Assembly: GCF_003815675.1 (NCBI RefSeq)
Contig: NZ_CP033918.1
Span: forward strand, 248,001-312,000
Length of the DNA stretch: 64,000 nucleotides
Source: Chryseobacterium sp. G0186
Lineage (GTDB): Bacteria; Bacteroidota; Bacteroidia; Flavobacteriales; Weeksellaceae
Reading direction: 5' to 3'
This document shows, in pieces, positions 8,491-17,221 of the stretch; the stretch's first letter is position 1; each line of letters opens with the position of its first letter. The notes under the pieces are model-generated. The model had not been told where the DNA came from and did no database searches. It saw only the letters and a program-made list of their open reading frames with translations. Position numbers and translations under genes: made by a program.

Positions 8491-9538
8491 ATGAGTAATT
8501 CAATGTTATTGTCTTCGTTTAAAATTGGAGATTTAGAACTAAAAAATAGAGTTGTAATGTCACCCATGTGTATGCATGCAGCAGGTGAGGACGGAGAAAT
8601 TACCGATTGGTTAACGACTCACTATATCGCTCGGGCATTAGGTCAGGTTGGATTGATCTTTCTAGAGTCTCTGGCAATCAATAAAAAGGGAATGATTGGT
8701 CCAAATGATATTGGTATTTGGACAGACAATCATATTGAGGGATTGAAAAATTTAGTAGATAAAATCCATTCTTATGGTTCTAAAGTAGGGGCTCAGATTT
8801 CCCATGGAGGCAGGTTAAGCTATGTTCCAAATGAGGGAGATTATCCGAGACTCGCTCCATCTGCTATTCCTTTATTTGAAGATTTTCCGACTCCAAGAGC
8901 TTTAACTATTTCTGAAATTAAAGATTTGGTTGTACAGTTCGGAAATGCTGCCAGAAGAGCGAAGGCTGCCGGTTTTGATATTTTGGAAATCCATACGGCT
9001 CATGGTTATTTGCTGAATGAATTTCTTTCTCCTTTAGCCAACCAGCGTACAGATGAATACGGAGGTTCACAAGAAAATAGATATCGTATTCTTTCTGAAA
9101 TCATTAAGGAAGTTAGAAAATACTGGGATAAAACGCTTTTTGTACGTATTTCAAGTACAGATTATAAAGAAGGGGGGCAATACCCCTGAGGCATTTATCA
9201 ACTATGCTAGATGGATGAAAGCGGATGGGGTGGATCTAATCGATTGTAGTTCGGGTGGAATTGCTGTTGTTAAGGTTAATACCTATCCAAACTATCAGGT
9301 TGGGGCTGCAGAATTAATCAAAAAGGAGGTTGGAATTATGACGGGAGCAGTAGGACTCGTGGAAACAGGAAAACAGGCCGAGGAAATTGTAAGAAATAAC
9401 AGAGCTGATCTGGTGTTTGTGGGACGAGCTATTTTAAGAGATCCGTTTTGGGTGAGAAGTGCTGCTGTGGAATTAAAAGAAGAAATTGAAATACCGGTAG
9501 AATATACCAGATATGGCTCAAATTGGGTATTGAATTAA
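8491..9538 (+). pseudogene. NADH:flavin oxidoreductase (old yellow enzyme family), frameshifted at a G6 run
   Basis: A TIM-barrel FMN enzyme of the YqjM/NamA type that would reduce activated C=C bonds with NAD(P)H. Visible motifs are the FMN-binding start (LKNRVVMSPMCMH), HGGR, the active-site stretch EIHTAHGYLLNEFLSP with NQRTDEYGGS, and the C-terminal FMN phosphate site (DLVFVGRAILRDPFW). At GAAGGGGGGCAAT (about 9171-9183) the frame breaks. Removing one G restores YKEGGNTPEAF and a single protein of about 348 residues. The shift truncates the barrel, so the product as written is inactive. Homopolymer error is a real alternative. Confidence 0.85.
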
Positions 9539-9645
9539 AAGATATTAGTATTGACATTCACCCCCAATGCTTTAAAAATAATATAAAGGAATAGGCAAAA
9601 AACAAAGTTTTTTGCCTATTCCTATGAGCATACATCATCCCATAT

Positions 9646-10341
9646 TTAAATTGTTTTAAGATACAGCTCCTGTAGTTCTTCTGCTGTAAATGCTTTGGAT
9701 TGGAGGTTTTGTACCAGTTGCCCCTGTTTCATAATTCCAATATTGGAGGCAACACTTACTGCATTGAAGATATCATGAGTCGCCATTAAAACTGTTCTGC
9801 CTTCCTGTCCCAGCTGGCGTACAATTTCAGTAAATTCAGCTGTGGCTATAGGATCAAGTCCACTCGTAGGTTCGTCAAGTAAAAGAACTTTAGCATCTTT
9901 GGCCAAGGCAATGGCGATTCCTACCTTTTGGCGCATCCCTTTAGAATAGCCTCCCAATGCTTTTTGGTGAGCAATTTCCTGCAATCCGGTTTGCATCAGA
10001 AATGCGGATAACTCTTCTTTGCTGTAATTAAATCCAGCTATTTTGGAAAAAAAATCAAGGTTTTCTATTCCGGTAAGATTGGGATATAGAAGTACTGTTT
10101 CAGGGATATAGGCCAGTTCTTTTTTTATTTGCTGAGGATGATCATTTACAGATATATTATTAATGAGAGCATCACCGGAAGTCGCTTTAATAAGACCCAG
10201 CAGAATATTGATGGTGGTGCTTTTTCCGGCTCCGTTTTGTCCCAGCAAGGCATAGATTTCACCCTTTCCAACTTCGAGATTAAGAGATTGAAGGGCTGTA
10301 AAATCATTATATTTTTTATGTAGGTTGATTGTTTTTAACAT
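9646..10341 (-). CDS. ABC transporter ATP-binding protein
   Basis: A 231-residue ATPase that would energise the two permeases encoded just upstream in the operon. Walker A is GQNGAGKST (about 34-42), the signature YSKGMRQK lies near 133, Walker B LLLDEPTSGLDP near 154, and the switch histidine is in MATHD. It resembles the NosF/CcmA-type ATPases that work with ABC-2 permeases. Its start codon overlaps the end of the preceding permease by 7 bp, indicating translational coupling. It is the last gene of the leftward operon 15933-9646. Confidence 0.93.
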   Translation of the reverse strand: MLKTINLHKKYNDFTALQSLNLEVGKGEIYALLGQNGAGKSTTINILLGLIKATSGDALINNISVNDHPQQIKKELAYIPETVLLYPNLTGIENLDFFSKIAGFNYSKEELSAFLMQTGLQEIAHQKALGGYSKGMRQKVGIAIALAKDAKVLLLDEPTSGLDPIATAEFTEIVRQLGQEGRTVLMATHDIFNAVSVASNIGIMKQGQLVQNLQSKAFTAEELQELYLKTI

Positions 10342-11681
10342 AGTTTTCTGTATTTATTGTGTGAAAGAAAGAGTAAGAGAGAAATGATCATCAGGTAAGG
10401 AAGAAAGATTTTTATCAGCTCCGTTTTTTCCGATTTTTTGAAATATTCTACAGTTTGTGTATTCCAGTTTACGGAATCTGCATTTTGACCCGAGAAAATA
10501 AGAGGATAAAAGAACAGACGTTTTTCTTCATGGAATTTTTGAAGTGCCCCGGCATACTGTAAATGATTGTTCATATCGGTTTGAGCCAGCTGGCTTTCTG
10601 TTAGCTGGGTATGTATATTAGGAAGCAGATATCCAAGGTATACAGCTGCTTTGTTTCGTTTTTGCATTTTGTCTGAGTAAAGAGCCGAAGATTCTGCTGA
10701 TTCCACATCTCCCATATGCTGCATGGCATAATACCAGGTCCAGGTAAAAGTATCATTCTCCTCCACCTTAAATTTTCTGTATTGAGGATATGACTGATAA
10801 AATTTTTCCATAGTAGGACCTTTAGCTTCATCCCATTTATTGTGATAGCCCTCGCGCTGTTCCATGACTGTTTTAAGAGATTCCTGAACAGGGTAGGAGT
10901 TCTGAATAAGCAGATTACAGCTCATAGGAATAATAAAGTTCATGGAAACCCATGCAATGAGCAGGATGAGTGCGTTTTGAGCTGATGACTTTCTAAACAG
11001 AATGATCCATCGGCATAGTATGAACCAAAATAAAATATACAGCCAGCCGGAGATCATAAAAACCATAAAATAGGTATCCAAAGGAATACGGATCCAGACT
11101 GTTGCAATGGAAATAAGCAAAAAATAGATAAAGCTTACAGCAATCCCTCTTATCATCATTTTGGCATTTAAAAATTTCCCTAAATGTCCGCTTTGTACCG
11201 AAAGCAGTTTCCAGGTTCCTTTTTCCTCCTCTTCGGAGATCAGATTATAGCAAAAAGCAATAATAACCAACGGGAAAAGAAAGATCAATACAAAACTGAA
11301 ATCAAAATGACCAACGGCAGCATTGGTGGGATTGTAAAAGTCAGAATTATAGCGTTGTTCCTCCAGATTCCTTATGGTAACTCCCTGTATTGAAGGGTTT
11401 AGATCACGCATGCCAATATTCAATGCGGCAAGCTTTGGGGTTTCATTAACGAGGTTGAACTTAATGTAATACAGGATAAGCCCAAGATCATCCTTATGAA
11501 ACTTGATGTTCCTTTCTATGCTTTCTTTCTGAAAGTTCCCGCTTTTAGCAATGATTTCTTCATTTCTGTCAAGAAACTTTTTGCCGGTGTATACAGACAT
11601 TAGGCCGGCTATCAATAAAAATACTAAGGCAATAAGATAAGCCTTGTTACGATAAAATTGCTTAAATAAATAATTATTCAT
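10335..11681 (-). CDS. ABC-2 type permease (DUF3526 family)
   Basis: A 448-residue inner-membrane protein with a first membrane helix near residues 13-33, a large extracytoplasmic domain, a block of helices at about 130-260 including the FPLVIIAFCYNLISEEEEKGTWKLL region typical of ABC-2 permeases, and a final helix near the C-terminus. Its layout matches the neighbouring permease (11681-13126), and together they should form the membrane part of one transporter. It overlaps both neighbours by 1-7 bp. The substrate is unknown; the operon's TonB receptor points to a metal chelate or siderophore. Confidence 0.85.
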   Translation of the reverse strand: MNNYLFKQFYRNKAYLIALVFLLIAGLMSVYTGKKFLDRNEEIIAKSGNFQKESIERNIKFHKDDLGLILYYIKFNLVNETPKLAALNIGMRDLNPSIQGVTIRNLEEQRYNSDFYNPTNAAVGHFDFSFVLIFLFPLVIIAFCYNLISEEEEKGTWKLLSVQSGHLGKFLNAKMMIRGIAVSFIYFLLISIATVWIRIPLDTYFMVFMISGWLYILFWFILCRWIILFRKSSAQNALILLIAWVSMNFIIPMSCNLLIQNSYPVQESLKTVMEQREGYHNKWDEAKGPTMEKFYQSYPQYRKFKVEENDTFTWTWYYAMQHMGDVESAESSALYSDKMQKRNKAAVYLGYLLPNIHTQLTESQLAQTDMNNHLQYAGALQKFHEEKRLFFYPLIFSGQNADSVNWNTQTVEYFKKSEKTELIKIFLPYLMIISLLLFLSHNKYRKLC

Positions 11682-13126
11682 TAGATTAATTTTAAGTTTC
11701 TACTGCATATTTCAATAATGAGGATACAGGCTGCCAGCCAGAATAAAAGGGCAACAGAAGATATCCATTGGTGTTGTACACCTTCAGTGAAAGGAGTATA
11801 CTGATAAGTGAAATCAGGAAATTCTTTCCAGTTTTTACCTCCAATGACTGCCGGAGGTCCTCCTTTTTCAGGTTTTATATTGCTGATCTTTTCAATTTGC
11901 AGATCATTAAGCCTTTGAGCCATCATATAACGGTATTCTTCTGCCTGTTTCTGAAACTGGGTATAGGAGAAAAAGTCTGTTCCCGTATCCGTCATAGAAA
12001 AATTTTTAATCGCAACAAAAGGGTCAATAAATCCAAATACCTCTGAAAATTTCTGCTGCTGAAGATAAGTTTCCTGTAATTCTTTCTGATGGGCAATGTA
12101 GATCTGTGAGCTGATTTTCTCTCCTTCTTTCATTACAAAACCACTGTAGTTAAAGGGTAGCTCGTCAGTAGTACGCACCTGATAATGAGCAAGCAGTGAA
12201 TCTTTGATTTTTTTGAAATGAGGATCATCAGGATTATGGCTGTCGCCAGCCTTCAGAATATCTTTTTCCAATTGGGTTTCAAACGCTATACGGGATGGGG
12301 TAGAATAGAGGTTTTGTGCCGCAAACTGTATTCCTTTTGGTAGAAAAATAGCCAGGAGCAACCAACATCCTATAAGGCTTACCAAAGCTGTGGCCGAGTT
12401 TCTACTGACTGAAGATATTGCCACTGCCAACGTACTGATAAAAAAATAATAAATCATATAGGCAGGTAACAGAGCCAATAATCTGACAAAAATATCCACC
12501 CAGCTTATGGTTTCCGAAAACAATGCTGCAAGGAATACAACAGGAAAGACAGGAAGTAGGAATAATAATGAAAATTGCCAGAGTCCCAGGATTTTGCCCC
12601 AAAGAATTTGCTTATTGGAGGCTCCCTGTATACCTAGTATTTTTAGCGTTGTATTTTCCCTTTCCTGAACGATGAGACCAAAGCCCAGAAACAAAATAAT
12701 AAGCGGTACAATACTTTGAAGAATAAAGGCGCTGCTGAAAGCTCCAAAACGCACCAGGGTTCCGGAGCTTCCTGCCTCTGAAAGATTCGCGGTATTCTGC
12801 TTATGGGCTTCCAGAAAAATAACATTTCCCAGATAGTCATCCAAGCCATTATCAAAAATACTCAAAGGGTGGCTGGTCCGGAAAACCAGGTATCCATAAT
12901 GTGCCATTCGGTGCGGATGCTTATCCGGTCTGTGTTCCCAATGTTCTCTTACCTCTTTGCGGTATTCCTTTATCTGAGAAACATTCTCGGTGTATTTAAT
13001 CCATCTGACGCCAATGCTCATCATACAAAATAAGAGCACAATGACGGTAATAAGCAGGTTTTGTTTTCCTTTCATCAGATCCTGCCGGGTTTTTCTAATG
13101 ATAAGTTTTAAGTTTGAAATAGGCAT
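11681..13126 (-). CDS. ABC-2 type permease (DUF3526 family)
   Basis: The 481 residues have an N-terminal helix (about 23-41), a long periplasmic segment, helices at about 130-275 and a C-terminal helix. The cytoplasmic loop LIVQERENTTLKILGIQGAS is the coupling segment seen in this family. It is a paralogue of the next gene and likely its heterodimer partner. The stop and start codons overlap by one base with the downstream permease, and the TonB receptor gene ends 3 bp before its start. Confidence 0.85.
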   Translation of the reverse strand: MPISNLKLIIRKTRQDLMKGKQNLLITVIVLLFCMMSIGVRWIKYTENVSQIKEYRKEVREHWEHRPDKHPHRMAHYGYLVFRTSHPLSIFDNGLDDYLGNVIFLEAHKQNTANLSEAGSSGTLVRFGAFSSAFILQSIVPLIILFLGFGLIVQERENTTLKILGIQGASNKQILWGKILGLWQFSLLFLLPVFPVVFLAALFSETISWVDIFVRLLALLPAYMIYYFFISTLAVAISSVSRNSATALVSLIGCWLLLAIFLPKGIQFAAQNLYSTPSRIAFETQLEKDILKAGDSHNPDDPHFKKIKDSLLAHYQVRTTDELPFNYSGFVMKEGEKISSQIYIAHQKELQETYLQQQKFSEVFGFIDPFVAIKNFSMTDTGTDFFSYTQFQKQAEEYRYMMAQRLNDLQIEKISNIKPEKGGPPAVIGGKNWKEFPDFTYQYTPFTEGVQHQWISSVALLFWLAACILIIEICSRNLKLI

Positions 13127-13129
13127 AGT

Positions 13130-15409
13130 TTAAAATTTATAAGTAGCAGTTATTGAATAATTTATCGGAGCCCCGGGAAACAGTCTGAGATAATTCTGTG
13201 CCCCTACCCAATACGATGTGTTGGTGAGATTATTGACATTAAGGGCAAGCTGAACTTTAGACTGTAAAAACGTATAATATAAAGCGGCATCCAACGTGGT
13301 ATATGCAGGAATTTCAAACCCTCTGGTAAACCAAGGGACCTTTGAACTCTGATATAACATTCCTAATCCGATTCCAAAATCACTGAACAGACTGTCTTTT
13401 GAAAAGTTGTATCGGGTCCAGAGGTTTACGGAGTTTTTAGAAGTGTTCTCTTTTCGTTTACCGATAAGACTAGAATTGGTGTCATCCAAAATCTTTGCAT
13501 CAATGTAACTATAACCGGCATAGATGTGCCATTGAGGGAGGATATAACCTGTAAATTCTGCCTCAAATCCTCTGCTGCGGTCAGCCCCTCGTTGAATAAG
13601 CTCATCAGGTTCTGCCGGATTGTTGGCATTGATTAAAATGTTTCTCTGATTGATCTCATACACTGCAAAACTTGCCGAAATCTTTCCAAATAAACGTCCT
13701 TTAATACCTATTTCTTTAAGATCTGAAGTTAAAGGCTTGAATCTGGCAGCAGATTCTGAGCCTGTGAAACGCCCGGTATTAGGCATTAATGTTACTGTAT
13801 TGGATTGCGGTTGGTAGCCCGTGAGGTAGGTTCCGTAAAGATTAATATGATCTGTCAGGCTATAGGTAATTCCCAGTCTATATAAAAACTTACTGTTGCT
13901 AAATGAGGCTTCATCTGCTTCCTTAAAATGAGTTGTATCCTTAAACCATTCGTGGCGTATACCAGATAATATCTTGAACTTTTTCCAGGTAAAAAGATGC
14001 TGAATATACGCTGCATGGGTCGTTGTGAGCGCTGCAGGCAGCTGCGTCATTACATTCATGGTATAGAAATCTGTGCCTTGGTGATTTTGAGCGCCGGGGC
14101 TTAGATCAAAAGGGGTAACGTTGGCTTTGGGTACTGTGATTCCGTTGTAGACAGTTGTTTGATAACGGTCTGCTTTAGCGGGATCATAGGAAGATGCTAC
14201 AGAACCGTCCTTCAGTAGAAACCCTCTTGCAGCATTTTGCTGACCATCTTTCCGCTTTTCCCAGATCTGACCATCGTATCCAATGAGGGTCTGATGATTT
14301 ACCTGTCTGGTTTTAAAATTAAAATTAAAGTAGGCATTTATATTGTCTGTAGCCCAGTTTTGCTTTCTTTGTACAAATTGCATCATTGCGAGATTTGAAA
14401 CGGCTTTGTTTTCAATATCAGGGACAAAAGCACCGGTAGTACGATGTTCCTGCAGATCTTCTTTCCACAGCTGTTTCATGTAGGAAGCACTGAAGCTGAT
14501 ATGCTTATTGAAATGTCTGACAAAATTCCCCATAATGATCAGTTCTTTGGTTTTAAAAAAATCATCCGGGGCTCCAAGATTCAAGCTTTTTGGGGTACTG
14601 TTAATATCGGTCTTTCCTGCAACAGCCCCAAAAATAGGTTGCCCTCTATCAAGATTGCCATTGAGGTTATTAAAGATCATTTCAATATTTACAGACGTTT
14701 TTTCATTTGGAATATAGGTGATGGATGGAGAGATCAGGATTCCGCTGTTATTGATATAATCCCTGAAAGATCGGGCATTTTGATACGCCCCATTGAAGCG
14801 GTAAAGTAATGTTTTGCTCTTGTTTAAAGGTCCCGTAAGATCTGTTGTAACCCGATGGGTGTCAAAACTTCCACCTGTAAGGCTTATTTCATGTCGGGAA
14901 TCTGTCAAAGGTTTTTTGGTCACCATATTAATAGTTCCTCCGGGGTCTACACTGGACATGGTTATGCTTGCAGGACCTTTGAAAACCTCTACACGTTCTA
15001 TATTGGAAGTCATGGGCTGTAGAAAATAATACTGTCTTGTTCTCATTCCGTTAATGATTTGACCTTCCTCATTTTGACTGATGCCCCGGATGTTATATTG
15101 GTTATAATAACTTGAGGGAGAAACACCACTTACATTTTTCAGGACATCACCCAGCTGAAATGCCTGGCGGTCATTGATAAATTCCTTTGTAATTGTATTA
15201 AGCGTTAAAGGAAGATCCATGTTCTTCATCGCTATTTTAGTGGCTGCAAAAGAATAGTCAGAAATATAGTTTTTTGATTTTCTGCCGATTACTTCAACCG
15301 TTTGAAGCTTCACTCCTGTGGAATCTTTATGTAAAGATTGTGCCTGCAGAAAAGATGATGAAAAGAGAGCACCCAAGACAGAAAGTTGTAGGGTTTTGCT
15401 GGAAGTCAT
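13130..15409 (-). CDS. TonB-dependent siderophore-type outer-membrane receptor
   Basis: The 759 residues begin with a signal peptide ending SSSFLQAQ (start at 15409 chosen because it begins the signal peptide; an upstream ATG at 15448 is possible). The plug domain contains NVSGVSPSSYYNQYNIRGIS and ERVEVFKGPASITMSSVDPGGTINMVTKKPL, the hallmark of FhuA/FoxA-type siderophore receptors, and the C-terminal barrel ends in an aromatic residue (SITATYKF). No carboxypeptidase-like N-terminal extension is present, which separates it from SusC. It should import a ferric or other metal chelate. The following ABC genes are of the ABC-2 type rather than the usual FecCD type. Confidence 0.92.
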   Translation of the reverse strand: MTSSKTLQLSVLGALFSSSFLQAQSLHKDSTGVKLQTVEVIGRKSKNYISDYSFAATKIAMKNMDLPLTLNTITKEFINDRQAFQLGDVLKNVSGVSPSSYYNQYNIRGISQNEEGQIINGMRTRQYYFLQPMTSNIERVEVFKGPASITMSSVDPGGTINMVTKKPLTDSRHEISLTGGSFDTHRVTTDLTGPLNKSKTLLYRFNGAYQNARSFRDYINNSGILISPSITYIPNEKTSVNIEMIFNNLNGNLDRGQPIFGAVAGKTDINSTPKSLNLGAPDDFFKTKELIIMGNFVRHFNKHISFSASYMKQLWKEDLQEHRTTGAFVPDIENKAVSNLAMMQFVQRKQNWATDNINAYFNFNFKTRQVNHQTLIGYDGQIWEKRKDGQQNAARGFLLKDGSVASSYDPAKADRYQTTVYNGITVPKANVTPFDLSPGAQNHQGTDFYTMNVMTQLPAALTTTHAAYIQHLFTWKKFKILSGIRHEWFKDTTHFKEADEASFSNSKFLYRLGITYSLTDHINLYGTYLTGYQPQSNTVTLMPNTGRFTGSESAARFKPLTSDLKEIGIKGRLFGKISASFAVYEINQRNILINANNPAEPDELIQRGADRSRGFEAEFTGYILPQWHIYAGYSYIDAKILDDTNSSLIGKRKENTSKNSVNLWTRYNFSKDSLFSDFGIGLGMLYQSSKVPWFTRGFEIPAYTTLDAALYYTFLQSKVQLALNVNNLTNTSYWVGAQNYLRLFPGAPINYSITATYKF

Positions 15410-15582
15410 AAGAACTACTTCCCGATAATTAAAGGGGTTGATATACATTATTGATGAAATGACGCAGACAGCCTAAGATGTCCTATGTTAATAAAAGGAT
15501 TTTGTAGATAAATGGTGATAGATCTATGCTTACAGATCATAAAACCTGCACCAAATAATTGACTGCAGCCGGAAAATAGTGT

Positions 15583-15933
15583 TTAAGCCACAGGATAGAA
15601 CTGGAAAGGAGGGGGACGGGAATTTAAAAAATAAAGTAAGGAGTAATACCTGATCACTTTAGGTCTTGGAAACCAATCATCATGTAAAGGATTTATTGTA
15701 AACTTTACTGCTAAGGGTTCTGTGAGTAGGGTATGGTTCATCTGAAGATGAAGAGTACACTGGCAATTGTCATCTTTGGAAAATGTTGCTCCCTTTTCTT
15801 TTTGATGATGATTTGTTTTTGCAAATTTAGTATGGTGAACAGAATGTTCCACACAAACTGCCAAGCCACTTGAATTATATAAAAAAAGTAGTGTTAAAAG
15901 TGAGAAAATAAAAAATCTAAAAGATTGATACAT
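15583..15933 (-). CDS. Small secreted His/Cys-rich protein, first gene of the TonB/ABC operon
   Basis: A 116-residue protein from the ATG at 15933, chosen because it starts a clean signal segment (FFIFSLLTLLFLY). A longer form from 15996 adds 21 hydrophobic residues. The mature part is rich in metal ligands (CVEHSVHH, NHHQK, DNCQCTLHLQMNH) and ends with a proline cluster (SRPPP). I recognise no named family, though small secreted His/Cys proteins next to TonB receptors recur in Flavobacteriia and are thought to be metal-related. Its promoter overlaps a palindromic operator (16070-16082). Confidence 0.65.
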   Translation of the reverse strand: MYQSFRFFIFSLLTLLFLYNSSGLAVCVEHSVHHTKFAKTNHHQKEKGATFSKDDNCQCTLHLQMNHTLLTEPLAVKFTINPLHDDWFPRPKVIRYYSLLYFLNSRPPPFQFYPVA

Positions 15934-16069
15934 GACTAGGCTTCTGAGTAAGTTTCTAAGAAATAAGAATAAAAGAATACAGATAGGTTGGAACATTCCT
16001 CATATCAATGCATTATTTGTCTTTTAATTTTTAATCATAGTTGAATTTTATTTTCAGGGATTAATTATC

Positions 16070-16121
16070 GCAACACGGTTGCAAACATATGAATTATTTT
16101 TATATTTGCAACTATGTCGCA
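16070..16121. promoter_or_regulatory. Divergent overlapping promoters with two TGCAACnnnGTTGCA palindromes
   Basis: Palindrome 1 is GCAAC-ACG-GTTGC (16070-16082) and palindrome 2 is TGCAAC-TAT-GTCGCA (16107-16121, one mismatch); their centres are 38 bp apart. Rightward promoter: GTTG (16078-16081), 19 bp, TATATTTG (16101-16108). Leftward promoter, on the minus strand: GTTGC (16112-16108), then TATGTTTG (16089-16082). Each palindrome thus covers the -33 box of one promoter and touches the -7 box of the other, so one repressor could shut both. A metal-dependent regulator is plausible from the operon content only. Confidence 0.65.
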
Positions 16122-16211
16122 TTAATGATATTGTTCCACGGAATAATAATCTAGCTTCATTTGTTCTGTATTTACAATAGTACTTAATTACAATTTTCTA
16201 AAAATAAGCCT

Positions 16212-17069
16212 ATGATAATCAAACTTTTCCTTGTCTTTTTGGCCTTGATATCCTCACGATTGCATGCACAGGATCATCTGCCCAAAGTAAACCATGTGTA
16301 TATCGTTGTAGACTCAACCACATTCAATGGGTTGAAATCAAGTGTTGAATTAAAAAAATGGGTTAATATAGATAGAGGCTTACCGGGGTTTCTGCCTGTA
16401 GATGATTCTTCTACAGTAATTTATATGAGACTGAAATCTACCTACCTGGAAATTATGGGTCCCCATAATAAGTTTAAGGAGTCTTTGGGCAGCATAGGTA
16501 TTGGTTTTTCATGGGATACCGATGAACAAGGTCAGGTGGAAAAGATTGAGCGGGAACTGAAGAAGTCTTCAGAATTACCATTTTCTAAAAGTGAATCCAA
16601 CTGGACGTTTGATGCAAAAGAATTAGTGTGGTACACTGCTTTTTATACAAAGCTACAGGGTGATATTGCCACGTGGTATGCCGTTTATAATCCTGTGTTC
16701 TTAGATTATTTGTATCCGGGAAAGCATATCCGGTTTACCAGAGAAGATTTTTTGCAAAAAGCATATGATCCGGACAAACAAATGGTTGATATATCAGAAA
16801 TTGTTATTGATTGCAATAAGGTTGAGTTCAATAAAATAACGAATGAATTTAAAGCATTACATATAAAAGCAGAATCTATTCATCCCCAATCGGCCGTTTT
16901 TATGCTAGATTCGGTGAAGATCTTGTTAAATCAGTCTGAAAGAAAAAAAAGTATGATCCGGGAGCTTAAGATTACAAGTAAGAAGAATAGCAGACCAATC
17001 CATCTGCTTTTGGGGAAAACATCCATTATATCAGGTAAAAAGAATGAAATTTCCATCAAAATAAAGTAA
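16212..17069 (+). CDS. Secreted DUF5829-like protein
   Basis: A 285-residue protein with a signal peptide (about 1-19, ending RLHAQ). The mature start LPKVNHVYIVVDSTTFNGL resembles the DUF5829/glyoxalase-like pattern in which a beta strand and a conserved HVY lead into a vicinal-oxygen-chelate-type fold. Two similar halves are suggested (WTFDAKELVWYTAFYTK around 130, then a C-terminal beta-rich region). The function is unknown. It is divergent from the TonB/ABC operon and shares its operators, so it is probably expressed under the same condition. Confidence 0.6.
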   Translation: MIIKLFLVFLALISSRLHAQDHLPKVNHVYIVVDSTTFNGLKSSVELKKWVNIDRGLPGFLPVDDSSTVIYMRLKSTYLEIMGPHNKFKESLGSIGIGFSWDTDEQGQVEKIERELKKSSELPFSKSESNWTFDAKELVWYTAFYTKLQGDIATWYAVYNPVFLDYLYPGKHIRFTREDFLQKAYDPDKQMVDISEIVIDCNKVEFNKITNEFKALHIKAESIHPQSAVFMLDSVKILLNQSERKKSMIRELKITSKKNSRPIHLLLGKTSIISGKKNEISIKIK

Positions 17070-17221
17070 TGTGTATGGTGATATCTGTGGGATAAAGCAT
17101 TATTTTCAAAAATTGAACAGGAACCTGGAAAATATAATGATCGGAATGTAATAATACCCTTTTTTCAGTTGTTATACTACCAACAGATAAACAAGATAAC
17201 CATATCATCAATTATTTAAAT

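Noticed and set aside
15583..15933. HYC_CC_PP family assignment
   Set aside because: Context and proline-rich end are reminiscent, but the HYC and CC signature motifs are not there.
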